NCBI GenBank assembly: GCA_026399015.1
Contig: JAPLRS010000046.1
Location: forward strand, 1 to 64,000
Origin: Methylococcales bacterium
GTDB taxonomy: Bacteria > Pseudomonadota > Gammaproteobacteria > Methylococcales > Methylomonadaceae
Direction: 5' to 3'
DNA: 64,000 nucleotides
Shown: piece after piece, positions 46,695 through 55,292 of the stretch
Position numbering within the stretch: position 1 is the first letter of the stretch
How the letters are laid out: every line of letters begins with the position of its first letter
Program-made: the position numbers and the translations under genes
Notes under the pieces: generated by a model
Seen by the model: only the letters and a program-made list of their open reading frames with translations
Database searches by the model: none
What the model was told of the DNA's origin: nothing

Positions 46695-47423
46695 ATGTTT
46701 AAAAAGCGCTTTATCAATCAATTAATTAACAGTTTTTTTGATTTATCACCTATCCTCGCTGTAGTAAGCATTTTCCAAGTACTCATCATTAGACAGTCCA
46801 TCCCAGATGTCAGTCATTTTATCATCGGCATCTTATTCGTCTTAGTGGGCTTGACTTTATTCATTCAAGGACTAGAACTCAGTCTCTTTCCGCTGGGGGA
46901 ATCTATGGCTTATGCCTTTGCGCGTAAAGGTAGTCTATTTTGGCTATTAGCTTTTGCCTTCTGTCTAGGATTTTCTGCTGCCATAGCGGAACCCGCCTTA
47001 ATAGACTTGGGTGCACAGGCAGCAGAACTGGCCACAAGAAAAGCCCAAATAGCACAATCTATTGAAGCCAAAAATAATTATGTATTAGGCTTTCGTATAA
47101 TCGTGGCGATCTCTATTGGATTTGCTATTTTAATTGGTGTACTGAGAATAATTCGGGGGTGGCCCGCTTATTACCCGGTCTTTTGTGCGTATATCTGCAT
47201 CGCCTTAATGACACCTTTTGCGCCTAAAGATATATTAGCTATTGCTTACGATTCCGGCTGTATCGCCACTTCAACACTCACTGTACCTCTCGTAACAGCA
47301 CTTGGGGTGGGTCTCGCCACTGCGATTAAAGGTAGAAATCCAATGACAGATGGCTTTGGTTTAGTGGTTTTTGCATCTCTAACACCCATCATTTCCGTGA
47401 TGCTATACGGAATTGTGCTATGA
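46695..47423 (+). CDS. DUF1538 membrane protein (first of pair)
   Basis: This membrane protein of 242 residues from ATG 46695 (preceded by GGGA) has about six or seven hydrophobic spans. The GTG at 46671 would add eight residues. DUF1538 signatures are AIAEPALIDLGAQA in the first half and the C-terminal block YDSGCIATSTLTVPLVTALG through GRNPMTDGFGLVVFASL. The fold suggests a transporter or channel with polar residues (Asp-Ser-Gly, Thr-rich helix) inside the membrane. Function is unknown. It overlaps the second copy by 4 bp, and the two are probably halves of one complex. Confidence 0.85.
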   Translation: MFKKRFINQLINSFFDLSPILAVVSIFQVLIIRQSIPDVSHFIIGILFVLVGLTLFIQGLELSLFPLGESMAYAFARKGSLFWLLAFAFCLGFSAAIAEPALIDLGAQAAELATRKAQIAQSIEAKNNYVLGFRIIVAISIGFAILIGVLRIIRGWPAYYPVFCAYICIALMTPFAPKDILAIAYDSGCIATSTLTVPLVTALGVGLATAIKGRNPMTDGFGLVVFASLTPIISVMLYGIVL

Positions 47424-48199
47424 CAGATTGGTTTATGCAATTTTTGATAAGGCTATCAGGAACTGCACGGGATTTTTTACCTATTTTTGTAGTGCTCATT
47501 GGTTTTCAATTGTTCGTTATTCGTAAACCGCTCAATAATGCGGGTAAGACCTTTGCTGGCTTTATCTATGTGCTATTAGGCGTTGCAATATTTCTTGAAG
47601 GCTTAGATATGGCTTTATTTCCTATTGGAAAACTAATGGCCTCCCAATTAACTACACCTGAGTTTTTAGGCATAAATACTTTAGATAAAACCATAAACTG
47701 GCAAACATACACTTGGGTTTATGTTTTTGCCGGCAGTTTAGGTTTTGCTATAGCACTAGCAGAGCCCTCTCTATTAGCTATTGCCACCAAAGCCGAGCAA
47801 ATATCAGGTGGAACCATTCGGGCTTGGGGGCTAAGAATAGCCGTAGGAATAGGTCTAGGTATTGGCTTAGCTTTAGGCACATTTCGTATTGTAACCGGAA
47901 CCGAGCTGTATTTTTATATCATCTCAGGTTTTACGATTGCTACGCTACAAACCCTATTTACCCCTAAATCTATCCTAAGTATCGCTTTTGACTCAGGCTC
48001 AGTAACCACCACCATGGTGACCGTACCTCTTGTCACTGCTCTGGGCGTTGGTTTAGCACAAGCTATTCCTGGTCGAAACCCACTATCAGATGGCTTTGGC
48101 TTACTTGCCTTAGCTAGTTTATACCCTATCATTGCTGTTTTAAGTTACGCACAAATTGCGCAATGGCTAAATAAGCGTTCACTCTCATCAAGACCCTGA
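47420..48199 (+). CDS. DUF1538 membrane protein (second of pair)
   Basis: This 259-residue homologue of the preceding gene carries the same signature blocks: AIALAEPSLLAIATKA, FDSGSVTTTMVTVPLVTALG and GRNPLSDGFGLLALASL. It is diverged over the rest of its length. Start overlaps the previous stop (ATGA). Keeping two different paralogues strictly coupled suggests a heterodimeric membrane protein. A P-II-like gene follows after 8 bp. Confidence 0.85.
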   Translation: MTDWFMQFLIRLSGTARDFLPIFVVLIGFQLFVIRKPLNNAGKTFAGFIYVLLGVAIFLEGLDMALFPIGKLMASQLTTPEFLGINTLDKTINWQTYTWVYVFAGSLGFAIALAEPSLLAIATKAEQISGGTIRAWGLRIAVGIGLGIGLALGTFRIVTGTELYFYIISGFTIATLQTLFTPKSILSIAFDSGSVTTTMVTVPLVTALGVGLAQAIPGRNPLSDGFGLLALASLYPIIAVLSYAQIAQWLNKRSLSSRP

Positions 48200-48207
48200 G
48201 GACAACC

Positions 48208-48558
48208 ATGCATTTTAAATTAATTATTGCCTTTGTAGAGGATGATAAAACAGACATCGTTTTAGATGCGGCCCGCGAAAGTGGTGCAAAAGGCGCAACC
48301 GTTATTAACCATGCCCGCGGTGAAGGTTTAAAACAATCCAAAACCTTCTTTGGTTTAACTCTAGAGTCACCCCGAGATGTCTTAATGTTTTTAGTTGAAG
48401 AACATCTAAGTCGACATATCTTAGAAAAAATAGCAAAAGTCGCGCAATTTGATAATCAACCCGGTACCGGCATTGCTTTTCAAATTGATGTTGAAGATGC
48501 CATCGGTGTAATGCGCCAAGTAGAAGAACTAACCCATGAAATTGAGGACAAATTATGA
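48208..48558 (+). CDS. P-II-like regulator of the DUF1538 operon
   Basis: This 116-residue P-II superfamily protein begins MHFKLIIAFVEDDKTDIVLD and has a T-loop-like insertion around NHARGEGLKQSKTFFGLTLE. No uridylylatable tyrosine of the GlnB type lies in this loop. It continues with VLMFLVEEHLSRHILEKI and ends in a helical extension (MRQVEELTHEIEDKL). P-II proteins commonly gate membrane transporters in response to adenylates, so it probably controls the DUF1538 pair. It overlaps the CBS gene by 4 bp. Confidence 0.85.
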   Translation: MHFKLIIAFVEDDKTDIVLDAARESGAKGATVINHARGEGLKQSKTFFGLTLESPRDVLMFLVEEHLSRHILEKIAKVAQFDNQPGTGIAFQIDVEDAIGVMRQVEELTHEIEDKL

Positions 48559-48965
48559 TAGGAAATAACAGCCCCATTCGCGTCAAGGATGTCATGAAAA
48601 CAGATTTTGGGACTATTGATGGTATAGCCACCGTAGCAGATGCCTTACGAAAAATGAAGTTACTAAAAACGGCGGTATTAATTGTCAATAAACGTAATGA
48701 AAACGACGAATACGGCATGGTAACATCAGGCGATATAGCGCGACATGTATTAGCAAGAGATCGTGCGCCTGATCGAGTTAACGTTTATGAAATCATGAAT
48801 AAGCCCGTTATTAGCGTCCATCCCGATATGGATATCCGCTACTGCTCTAGACTTTTTGCTAATTATAATCTGGTTAGAGCACCGGTTATTGAAAATAATC
48901 TAGTCGTTGGAATGGTGAGCCCTAACTCTTTAGTATTGGATGGAATGTATAAAACCTTTCAATAA
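48555..48965 (+). CDS. Two-CBS-domain protein
   Basis: This 136-residue protein consists of a tandem CBS (Bateman) module. The first CBS starts VKDVMKTDFGTIDGIATVAD and the second VNVYEIMNKPVISVHPDMD, closing with VRAPVIENNLVVGMVSPNSL. Bateman modules bind AMP, ATP or related nucleotides. Encoded with a P-II-like protein and two membrane proteins through ATGA overlaps, it is likely a second energy-sensing input to the same membrane complex. Confidence 0.88.
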   Translation: MIGNNSPIRVKDVMKTDFGTIDGIATVADALRKMKLLKTAVLIVNKRNENDEYGMVTSGDIARHVLARDRAPDRVNVYEIMNKPVISVHPDMDIRYCSRLFANYNLVRAPVIENNLVVGMVSPNSLVLDGMYKTFQ

Positions 48966-49096
48966 ATAGCATCGAAAGCAAAATACAAGTACAATTCGCA
49001 CCAGCAGAGTAAAGATATTGAACAACGAGGATGTCCCGGTTATCAATGTTGTAGTTCTGTGTTAACCGTAAGTATTTTTTTTAGGAGTTTTTCAAA

Positions 49097-49300
49097 ATGG
49101 CAACAGGCACTGTAAAGTGGTTTAACAACACTAAAGGTTTTGGTTTTATCGCACCTACTGACGGCGGCGAAGATGTATTCGTTCACCACTCAGTGATTCA
49201 AGGTGAAGGTTTCAAAACCTTAACTGAAGGCCAAACCGTGACTTTTGACATCGAATCTGGCCCAAAAGGCTTAACTGCTGTTAATGTTTATCCAAAATAA
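49097..49300 (+). CDS. Cold-shock protein (CspA family)
   Basis: This 67-residue single cold-shock domain binds single-stranded RNA and DNA. RNP1 is KGFGFIAP and RNP2 is DVFVHHSVI. It begins [18 protein letters not shown] good AGGAG-type ribosome site precedes the ATG. The 131-bp region upstream may be a cold-sensitive leader, though no typical cold box was identified. A strong terminator follows. Confidence 0.96.
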   Translation: MATGTVKWFNNTKGFGFIAPTDGGEDVFVHHSVIQGEGFKTLTEGQTVTFDIESGPKGLTAVNVYPK

Positions 49301-49320
49301 GCATTAAGCATTCGGGTTAA

Positions 49321-49354
49321 AAAAAAGCTCTTGTCATTAACAAGAGCTTTTTTT
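49321..49354 (+). terminator. Terminator after the cold-shock gene
   Basis: AGCTCTTGT and its complement with a five-base loop are flanked by A6 and T7 runs. It is a strong intrinsic terminator that could also serve the converging TM2 gene on the minus strand. Confidence 0.88.
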
Positions 49355-49385
49355 ATGCGCAACCCAAAGATTAAAACTATCGCTA

Positions 49386-49802
49386 CTATTTTAAAGGCCT
49401 ACCCTTAGCATCTTTATAAATATGACCGGTAAATATTAATACCGCTTCAATAAATCCCCAAAGCACACCATAGCCCTGAGTGGCTGCTGTTAAAGCAATT
49501 TGCGCAAGCCCAATCTTATAAAAACCTAAATAAAATCGATGTACCCCTGCAAATCCTAGAAATAAAGCTAAAGCTCCAGCAATATATCTGCTCTTAACAC
49601 CCTCTGGCTTAGCTAAAATAGCACCGACTAAATTTATATCTTTTGCAATACCAGAATCATCAACATTAAAACTAACCTCATCATCCACATCTGGAGACAC
49701 TTTAGGAATCCAGTCATCTAGATTAAACGGATAAGACACCAGCTCACTTTTTATAATGCCGGATTGACTTTCCGCATCATAACTCTCAATTGATCCAATC
49801 AT
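49386..49802 (-). CDS. Cold-shock-like/TM2 fusion protein
   Basis: This 138-residue protein has two parts. Residues 1-65 resemble a degenerate cold-shock OB domain (GSIESYDAESQSGIIKSE, with a strand pattern ending DDSGIAKDINLV) but lack the aromatic RNP motifs. Residues 70-138 are a TM2 domain with two membrane helices and the conserved loop GFAGVHRFYLGFYKIGLAQI. TM2 proteins of this fused kind occur in several gammaproteobacteria; function is unknown. It converges on a true cold-shock gene. Confidence 0.75.
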   Translation of the reverse strand: MIGSIESYDAESQSGIIKSELVSYPFNLDDWIPKVSPDVDDEVSFNVDDSGIAKDINLVGAILAKPEGVKSRYIAGALALFLGFAGVHRFYLGFYKIGLAQIALTAATQGYGVLWGFIEAVLIFTGHIYKDAKGRPLK

Positions 49803-49824
49803 TTGCTTTCCTTTATCTTTATTA

Positions 49825-51096
49825 TTAGGACGCTGCTAACGCCTGCTCTAAATCGGCTAAAAGATCGTCAATGTGTTCAATACCAATCGATAATCTAACC
49901 ATTTCCTCAGTCACACCGGCTTTAACTAATTCAGCGGGTGATAATTGTCTATGCGTAGTCGAAGCGGGATGACAAGCCAATGATTTAGCATCACCAATAT
50001 TCACTAAACGCGTAAACAATTTTAGAGCATCTTGAAAATTCTCACCGGCCTTACGGCCGTCTTTTAAACCGAAAGTTAAAATACCCGATGCACGACCACC
50101 CATGTATTTATCCACTAAAGGCTTATCAGCATGATCATCAAGCCCCGCATAATTAACCCAAGCAACTTTAGAATGAGCTTTTAAAAATTGTGCAACTTTT
50201 AAGGCATTTTCACAGATTCTATCCATACGTAACGCTAAGGTTTCAATGCCTTGCAAGATTAAGAATGAGTTAAAAGGCGAAATCGCAGCTCCCGTATTAC
50301 GCAATGGCACAACGCGAGCCCTACCAATATAAGCCGCCGGTCCTAATGCTTCGGTATAAACCACACCATGATATGATACATCCGGCTCATTTAAACGCTT
50401 AAAACGCGCTTTATGTTCTGCCCATGGAAACTTTCCACTATCTACAATAACACCACCAATACTATTGCCATGTCCGCCCAGATATTTGGTTAAAGAGTGC
50501 ACAACAATATCAGCACCGTGTTCAATAGGACGACATAAATAGGGAGACGGTACAGTATTATCAACAATTAGAGGCACACCATGACGATGCGCAATTTCTG
50601 CTAACACTTCAAAGTCTGTGATGTTACCTAAAGGATTCCCCACTGATTCACAGAAAATAGCCTTGGTTTTATCATCAATTAATGCTTCAAATGCCTTAGG
50701 ATCAGTTTGGTCTGCAAAACGCACATCAATGCCATATTGGGGCAAAGTGTGGGCAAATAAATTATAAGTACCGCCGTACAGCGTTGAGGCAGAGATAATG
50801 TTATCCCCAGACTCAGCAATCGTCATGATTGCATAAGTGATAGCCGCCATACCCGACGCTAAGGCCAAGCCAGCTAAACCCCCTTCTAATTCTGTCACGC
50901 GTTTTTCCAGGACATCTGTCGTTGGATTCATAATGCGCGTATAAATATTACCGGCTACTTTTAGATCAAATAAATCAGCGCCATGTTGCGTATCATCAAA
51001 CGCATAAGACGTAGTTTGATAAATAGGTACTGCTACAGCTTTTGTTGTAGGATCGGGGCTATATCCCCCATGTACGGCTATGGTTTCTAATTTCAT
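49825..51096 (-). CDS. metY: O-acetylhomoserine aminocarboxypropyltransferase
   Basis: MetY (423 residues) is a PLP-dependent Cys/Met metabolism enzyme that makes homocysteine from O-acetylhomoserine and sulfide. It begins MKLETIAVHGGYSPDPTTKA. PLP phosphate is held by ASGMAAITYAIMT, and the PLP lysine lies in VVHSLTKYLGGHGNSIGG. The insert SYHGVVYTEALGPAAYIGRA is typical of MetY rather than MetB/MetC. It lies 8 bp after a DUF4242 gene, probably one transcript. Confidence 0.94.
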   Translation of the reverse strand: MKLETIAVHGGYSPDPTTKAVAVPIYQTTSYAFDDTQHGADLFDLKVAGNIYTRIMNPTTDVLEKRVTELEGGLAGLALASGMAAITYAIMTIAESGDNIISASTLYGGTYNLFAHTLPQYGIDVRFADQTDPKAFEALIDDKTKAIFCESVGNPLGNITDFEVLAEIAHRHGVPLIVDNTVPSPYLCRPIEHGADIVVHSLTKYLGGHGNSIGGVIVDSGKFPWAEHKARFKRLNEPDVSYHGVVYTEALGPAAYIGRARVVPLRNTGAAISPFNSFLILQGIETLALRMDRICENALKVAQFLKAHSKVAWVNYAGLDDHADKPLVDKYMGGRASGILTFGLKDGRKAGENFQDALKLFTRLVNIGDAKSLACHPASTTHRQLSPAELVKAGVTEEMVRLSIGIEHIDDLLADLEQALAAS

Positions 51097-51104
51097 AAGG
51101 CTAA

Positions 51105-51380
51105 TTAACCTTCCGCAGTGGTTGGGTCAATCATCGTTTTAATTTCAGCCACAGAATTAGCCGGAAAACCACCTTGCTCTGCATGTGCTCTGACTGTTGC
51201 TTCATCAGGAGCAATATAAACACAATACACTTTATTATCAGTTACGTAACTTTCTACCCATTGAATTTTAGGTCCCATATCAGAAAGAATACCGCATGAT
51301 TTTTGCGATATACCTTGCAAATCTTGTGCTGTCAAAGACCCTGCACCTGGAATTTCACGTTCTATAATATATTTTGGCAT
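51105..51380 (-). CDS. DUF4242 (SCO4226-like) small protein
   Basis: This 91-residue protein matches DUF4242. It begins MPKYIIEREIPGAGSLTAQD and continues with WVESYVTDNKVYCVYIAPDEATVRAHAEQGGFPA, the family's characteristic block. A Streptomyces member binds nickel in crystals, but the biological role is unknown. An unusually AT-rich 550-bp region precedes it. It is followed by metY 8 bp downstream. Confidence 0.8.
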   Translation of the reverse strand: MPKYIIEREIPGAGSLTAQDLQGISQKSCGILSDMGPKIQWVESYVTDNKVYCVYIAPDEATVRAHAEQGGFPANSVAEIKTMIDPTTAEG

Positions 51381-51930
51381 GTTTAAATCTCCCGAGTTAT
51401 GGTTGGTTAGTAGCGCATGGCATGTATTATTTTGATTTTAAAGCCCCATGCGTCCGCGAATAATATGACTGCGAGTCTTATTTTGTCAAAGACTATTTAA
51501 AAGACGTCAACTATTCGATTTATAGAAAGTTTTATAGAGAGATAATGCTAAAATTTGGAATATTGTTGTTATGTCAGAAGCAATAACTAAAATTATTAAA
51601 ACATATGTACGCCATACGGTTTTCATCATTAATTTAAGTCTTTGATTTACACACTTACCCACAAATTAAAGTTTGCTAATTCTAGTGATGTATTGTAGAC
51701 AAAAAAATCAGTTTTTAAGCAGCCAACAATAACAAAAAAACCATAAGTTATTGATTTTTAATAATCATAAACCATTGTATAATAAATAGACAATCTAACT
51801 AATTTTAATGAAAATTAGTCAGTTAGAGGCTTACCCAAGCAGTAATACACAGACTTATCCACAGCTTCTGGGGATAAGTCTACTAAGCTCTTTATCGCCC
51901 ATCTCGTTTAACCCAACATAAAATAAAACC
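51381..51930. other. AT-rich intergenic region with DnaA-box-like sites
   Basis: No gene is visible in 550 bp. A consensus DnaA box TTATCCACA lies at 51855-51863. TTACCCACA (one mismatch) is at 51655-51663, and on the other strand TTATCCCCA (one mismatch) is at 51869-51877. The first and last form a 14-bp dyad (AGACTTATCCACAG and partner) with one mismatch. CTAATTTT-AATG-AAAATTAG forms another dyad near 51798. The stretch from 51660 to 51830 is very AT-rich. dnaA, dnaN and mnmG are not nearby, so this is not called an origin. Confidence 0.35.
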
Positions 51931-52302
51931 ATGACATCTGCCATAACAGAAATTAAAAAAGCCTTAGAAAATGCCTTGCTCAACGATGGAACAATGGAGC
52001 AACTCTTATATGAATATGAGTTTGAAGAAATTCTACCTGAGTTAGTTGAAACCCTAACGGCTGACAAAGACGATTACCTATACGCCATTACCACACATAA
52101 AAATGATGTTACCGGTAATGAAGATGCAGCCATGGTATTAATTGCCGCTTCAGGGGAATCCTATATTAACGAAGTAGCCAGAGAAAAACTTAAAGAAATA
52201 TGGGATGGGGCTTATGTGAAAAACATTAAACAATTAATCCCCGGCTACGCCAAACAACTACATGAAGGTGATTTGCCCATGAATGGACTTAGAAGCCTTT
52301 AA
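51931..52302 (+). CDS. Conserved-looking hypothetical protein
   Basis: This 123-residue soluble acidic protein was not recognised. It is largely helical: MTSAITEIKKALENALLNDG, FEEILPELVETLTADKDDY, then a short beta-like part and DGAYVKNIKQLIPGYAKQLHE. No signal peptide or membrane segment is present. Codon use matches the neighbours. It converges on yggS with a 4-bp overlap of stop regions. Likely real, function unknown. Confidence 0.7.
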   Translation: MTSAITEIKKALENALLNDGTMEQLLYEYEFEEILPELVETLTADKDDYLYAITTHKNDVTGNEDAAMVLIAASGESYINEVAREKLKEIWDGAYVKNIKQLIPGYAKQLHEGDLPMNGLRSL

Positions 52303-52970
52303 GACCTCGCCCCAAAAAGTGCGGTACCGATACGAACGATAGTGGAACCCTCTGCTATCGCAGCATCTAAATCTGCACTCATGCCAAAAGAAAAGGTATC
52401 GAGTTTTGGATTATTAAGCTCTGCAACGGCTTTATGTAATTTCCTGAAAGGTTGGGACTGTTTTTCAAAATCTAATTCAGGCTCTGGCACAGCCATTACT
52501 CCGCGTAAAATTAGATTGGGTAAAGCAGCTATTGATTGACTCAGTTCTGCTAACTCAGCCAAGCCAATGCCTGATTTAGTATCTTCCCCACTAATATTTA
52601 CCTGCAAACAAATATTTAATGGTGGTAAAGAACTAGCGCGCTGATCATTTAAACGCTGGGCAATTTTAAAACTATCAACACTATGTACCCACGAAAAATG
52701 ATTGGCTATTAACTTCGTTTTATTCGATTGAATGGGCCCAATAAAATGCCAAGTAATGTCATAAGCGCCTAACTCTATTTGTTTAGCAAGCGCTTCTTGG
52801 CAATAATTCTCACCAAAATGACGTTGCCCGGCCTGGTAAGCTTCAGCGATAGCTTGTGCACTTTTAGTTTTGCTAACCGCTAATAATAAGACGGCTCGAG
52901 GTAACCGAGAATAAACCCATTCAGCTCGCCTAATTTGAGATTGAATGGCATTAATGTGATTTTTTATCAT
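52299..52970 (-). CDS. yggS: PLP homeostasis protein YggS (PLPBP)
   Basis: YggS (223 residues) is a single-domain alanine-racemase-like barrel that carries pyridoxal phosphate and keeps free PLP balanced. The PLP lysine lies in LLAVSKTKSAQAIAEAYQAG, followed by HFGENYCQEALAKQ, WHFIGPIQSNKTK and SFGMSADLDAAIAEGSTIVRIG. It is divergent from pilT, the same gene pair as in Pseudomonas. Confidence 0.96.
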   Translation of the reverse strand: MIKNHINAIQSQIRRAEWVYSRLPRAVLLLAVSKTKSAQAIAEAYQAGQRHFGENYCQEALAKQIELGAYDITWHFIGPIQSNKTKLIANHFSWVHSVDSFKIAQRLNDQRASSLPPLNICLQVNISGEDTKSGIGLAELAELSQSIAALPNLILRGVMAVPEPELDFEKQSQPFRKLHKAVAELNNPKLDTFSFGMSADLDAAIAEGSTIVRIGTALFGARS

Positions 52971-53335
52971 AAAACTAAATTAATAAACTAGAGGGCCAAC
53001 AAACACCAAGATTTATTTCTTGCTGTTGAATTTACAAATTATAAGGTTGTAGGGATTTTAGCTGATATTTAGCAGATGTTGGGGAGAATTACAGTTAATC
53101 GTATTAAAAAAGCACGCACAAGTATCACAACAGTCATTGACGGATTTTCCACCATTGATGATACAAAACTAATCCTACTTTAATGGATTAACACAATCTT
53201 TGGCTATTAAGGATGATGGTGTTAATGTACACATTTTAATCTCTGCATAAGATATAAAAACATTATAACTACAATCCACTCGACATCTTTCAAGATTGTA
53301 ACTCTATGACACCAGTTATACAGCCGAATTTATCT
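52971..53335. other. Divergent yggS/pilT intergenic region
   Basis: This AT-rich stretch must hold both promoters. It includes a 35-codon open frame (53076-53183) without recognisable family features, not called as a gene. No strong repeat or RNA signal was seen. Confidence 0.4.
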
Positions 53336-54385
53336 ATGGATATCACTGATCTATTAGAATTAGTCATTAACAATGGGGCTTCTGATTTACATTTATCTGC
53401 GGGACTACCACCGATGATGCGGATTGATGGGGATATAAAACACATCAATGAAATAGCTTTAGATGATGACACAGTAAAAACGCTAATTGATAGCGTGATG
53501 AATGATAAGCAACGCCAGCACTATCAAAACCACCTAGAATCAGACTTCTCATTTAGCTTACCGAGTATCGGTCGCTTTCGAGTCAATGCCTTCAATCAAC
53601 TTAGGGGGTCAGCCGCTGTTTTTAGAATGATTCCTGAAATCATACCCACTTTAAAAGACTTACAAGCACCGACACTTTTTGAAGAGCTGACTACCAAACC
53701 ACGTGGTCTAATATTAGTCACCGGTCCTACGGGTTCTGGCAAGTCCACTACTTTAGCGGCATTAATTAATCACATTAATAACAGAGATTGTGGGCATATT
53801 ATTACCATTGAAGATCCCATAGAGTTTGTGCATACCAGCCAAAAATGCTTAATTAACCAAAGAGAAGTACATCGAGATACTTTAGGCTTTAATGAGGCTT
53901 TACGGTCGGCCCTGCGTGAAGACCCTAATGTAATTATGATTGGTGAAATGCGCGATCTAGAAACCATCAGGTTAGCTCTAACTGCCGCAGAAACAGGTCA
54001 CTTAGTGCTTGCAACATTACATACAAACTCAGCCGCAAAAGCTATAGATAGAATTATTGATGTATTTCCAGCGAGTGAAAAAGATATGATCCGGGCTATG
54101 TTGTCAGAATCATTACAGGCAGTTATCTCTCAAACGCTAATCAAAAAAATAGGCGGTGGTCGGGTAGCCGCTTATGAAGTTATGGTGGGTACTGCCGCTA
54201 TCAGAAACTTAATTAGAGAAGCTAAGGTTGCTCAAATGTATTCTGCGATACAAACAGGCCGTAAAGACGGCATGCAAACCTTAGATCAAAATCTAAAAGA
54301 ATTAGTTGATAAAAGTTTGATTAATAAGGCAGAAGCAGCTGCTAAAGCGGTTAATAAAGACATATTTTCGGTAAATCCAGATTGA
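53336..54385 (+). CDS. pilT: Type IV pilus retraction ATPase PilT
   Basis: PilT is a hexameric cytoplasmic ATPase that depolymerises type IV pili for twitching and DNA uptake, linking functionally to dprA. I start at ATG 53336, giving 349 residues beginning MDITDLLELVINNGASDLHLSAG, the family N-terminus; ATG 53306 adds ten residues. Walker A is GPTGSGKSTT and the Asp box is IITIEDPIEFVH. Walker B is VIMIGEMRDLETI and the His box is GHLVLATLHTNSA. AIRNLIRE, the PilT-specific C-terminal signature, is present, which argues against PilU. Confidence 0.95.
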   Translation: MDITDLLELVINNGASDLHLSAGLPPMMRIDGDIKHINEIALDDDTVKTLIDSVMNDKQRQHYQNHLESDFSFSLPSIGRFRVNAFNQLRGSAAVFRMIPEIIPTLKDLQAPTLFEELTTKPRGLILVTGPTGSGKSTTLAALINHINNRDCGHIITIEDPIEFVHTSQKCLINQREVHRDTLGFNEALRSALREDPNVIMIGEMRDLETIRLALTAAETGHLVLATLHTNSAAKAIDRIIDVFPASEKDMIRAMLSESLQAVISQTLIKKIGGGRVAAYEVMVGTAAIRNLIREAKVAQMYSAIQTGRKDGMQTLDQNLKELVDKSLINKAEAAAKAVNKDIFSVNPD

Positions 54386-54476
54386 ATGTCTGGACTAAAT
54401 TTGTTGGCGTTAAAACCCACCTAAAAATGACCTACAAATATTAATCGCTTTAGCTGATATTATTAAATAAAGTGAC

Positions 54477-55277
54477 TTATAAAGAAAACAACTCACGCAT
54501 TTTACGGCCAGGACTTTCTGCTCGCATAAACGCTTCGCCTACTAAGAAAGTATAGATATCATTATCCAACATTAATTGCACATCTTCTTGGGTATGAATA
54601 CCGCTTTCTGTCACGATCAATCTATCCGCTGGAATTTGTTCTTTTAAAGTTAAAGTCGTTTGTAAATCTGTCGCAAACGTTCTTAAATTACGGTTATTAA
54701 TACCGATTAGTTTAGTCTCTAAGGTCAACGCTCTTTGTAACTCTTCTGCGTCATGTACTTCTACTAAAACATCCATACCTAACTTTACAGCCACATCATG
54801 CAGCTCATGCATTAAAGCGTCATCTAAAGCAGCGGCAATCAATAAAATACAGTCTGCTCCCAAAGCACGTGCTTCATAAATTTGATAGGCATCAATCATG
54901 AAGTCTTTTCTTAACACCGGTAATGGACAACGCTCTCTCACCATTTGTAAGTAAGCTTCTGAACCCTGAAAAAACTCTTTATCTGTTAATACTGATAAAC
55001 AAGCCGCACCGTTCATCGCATAATCTTGCCCAATATAAACCGGTTGAAAATTTTCTCTGATAACACCTTGGCTAGGCGAGGCTTTTTTTATCTCAGCAAT
55101 AATAGCTGGTTTTTTAGCAAGAGCCTTAGCTTGTAAGGCATTATAAAAACCTCGGGGTCTTTCAACGCCTGAAGCAATTTCTTCTAGATTAGCGATAGGC
55201 ATACCTAACTTGCGTCGGGCTACTTCTTCGTCTTTTTTTGCCAAAATCGTTTTTAAAATATCAGGGGTATCACTCAT
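54477..55277 (-). CDS. trpC: Indole-3-glycerol-phosphate synthase
   Basis: TrpC (266 residues) closes the indole ring in tryptophan synthesis. It is a TIM barrel with [17 protein letters not shown] at the start, [19 protein letters not shown] carrying catalytic Lys residues, [20 protein letters not shown] and [11 protein letters not shown]. No PRAI (TrpF) domain is fused. It ends the trpE-G-D-C series, 15 bp after trpD. Confidence 0.97.
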   Translation of the reverse strand: MSDTPDILKTILAKKDEEVARRKLGMPIANLEEIASGVERPRGFYNALQAKALAKKPAIIAEIKKASPSQGVIRENFQPVYIGQDYAMNGAACLSVLTDKEFFQGSEAYLQMVRERCPLPVLRKDFMIDAYQIYEARALGADCILLIAAALDDALMHELHDVAVKLGMDVLVEVHDAEELQRALTLETKLIGINNRNLRTFATDLQTTLTLKEQIPADRLIVTESGIHTQEDVQLMLDNDIYTFLVGEAFMRAESPGRKMRELFSL

Positions 55278-55292
55278 AATCTTTCTTATTAT

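Noticed and set aside
51655-51877. Chromosomal origin of replication
   Set aside because: DnaA-like boxes and AT-richness are present, but dnaA, dnaN, rpmH and mnmG are absent and skew cannot be judged from this window.
53076-53183. Small gene of 35 codons upstream of pilT
   Set aside because: No recognisable ribosome site, family or conserved feature; open by chance is plausible in AT-rich DNA of this length.
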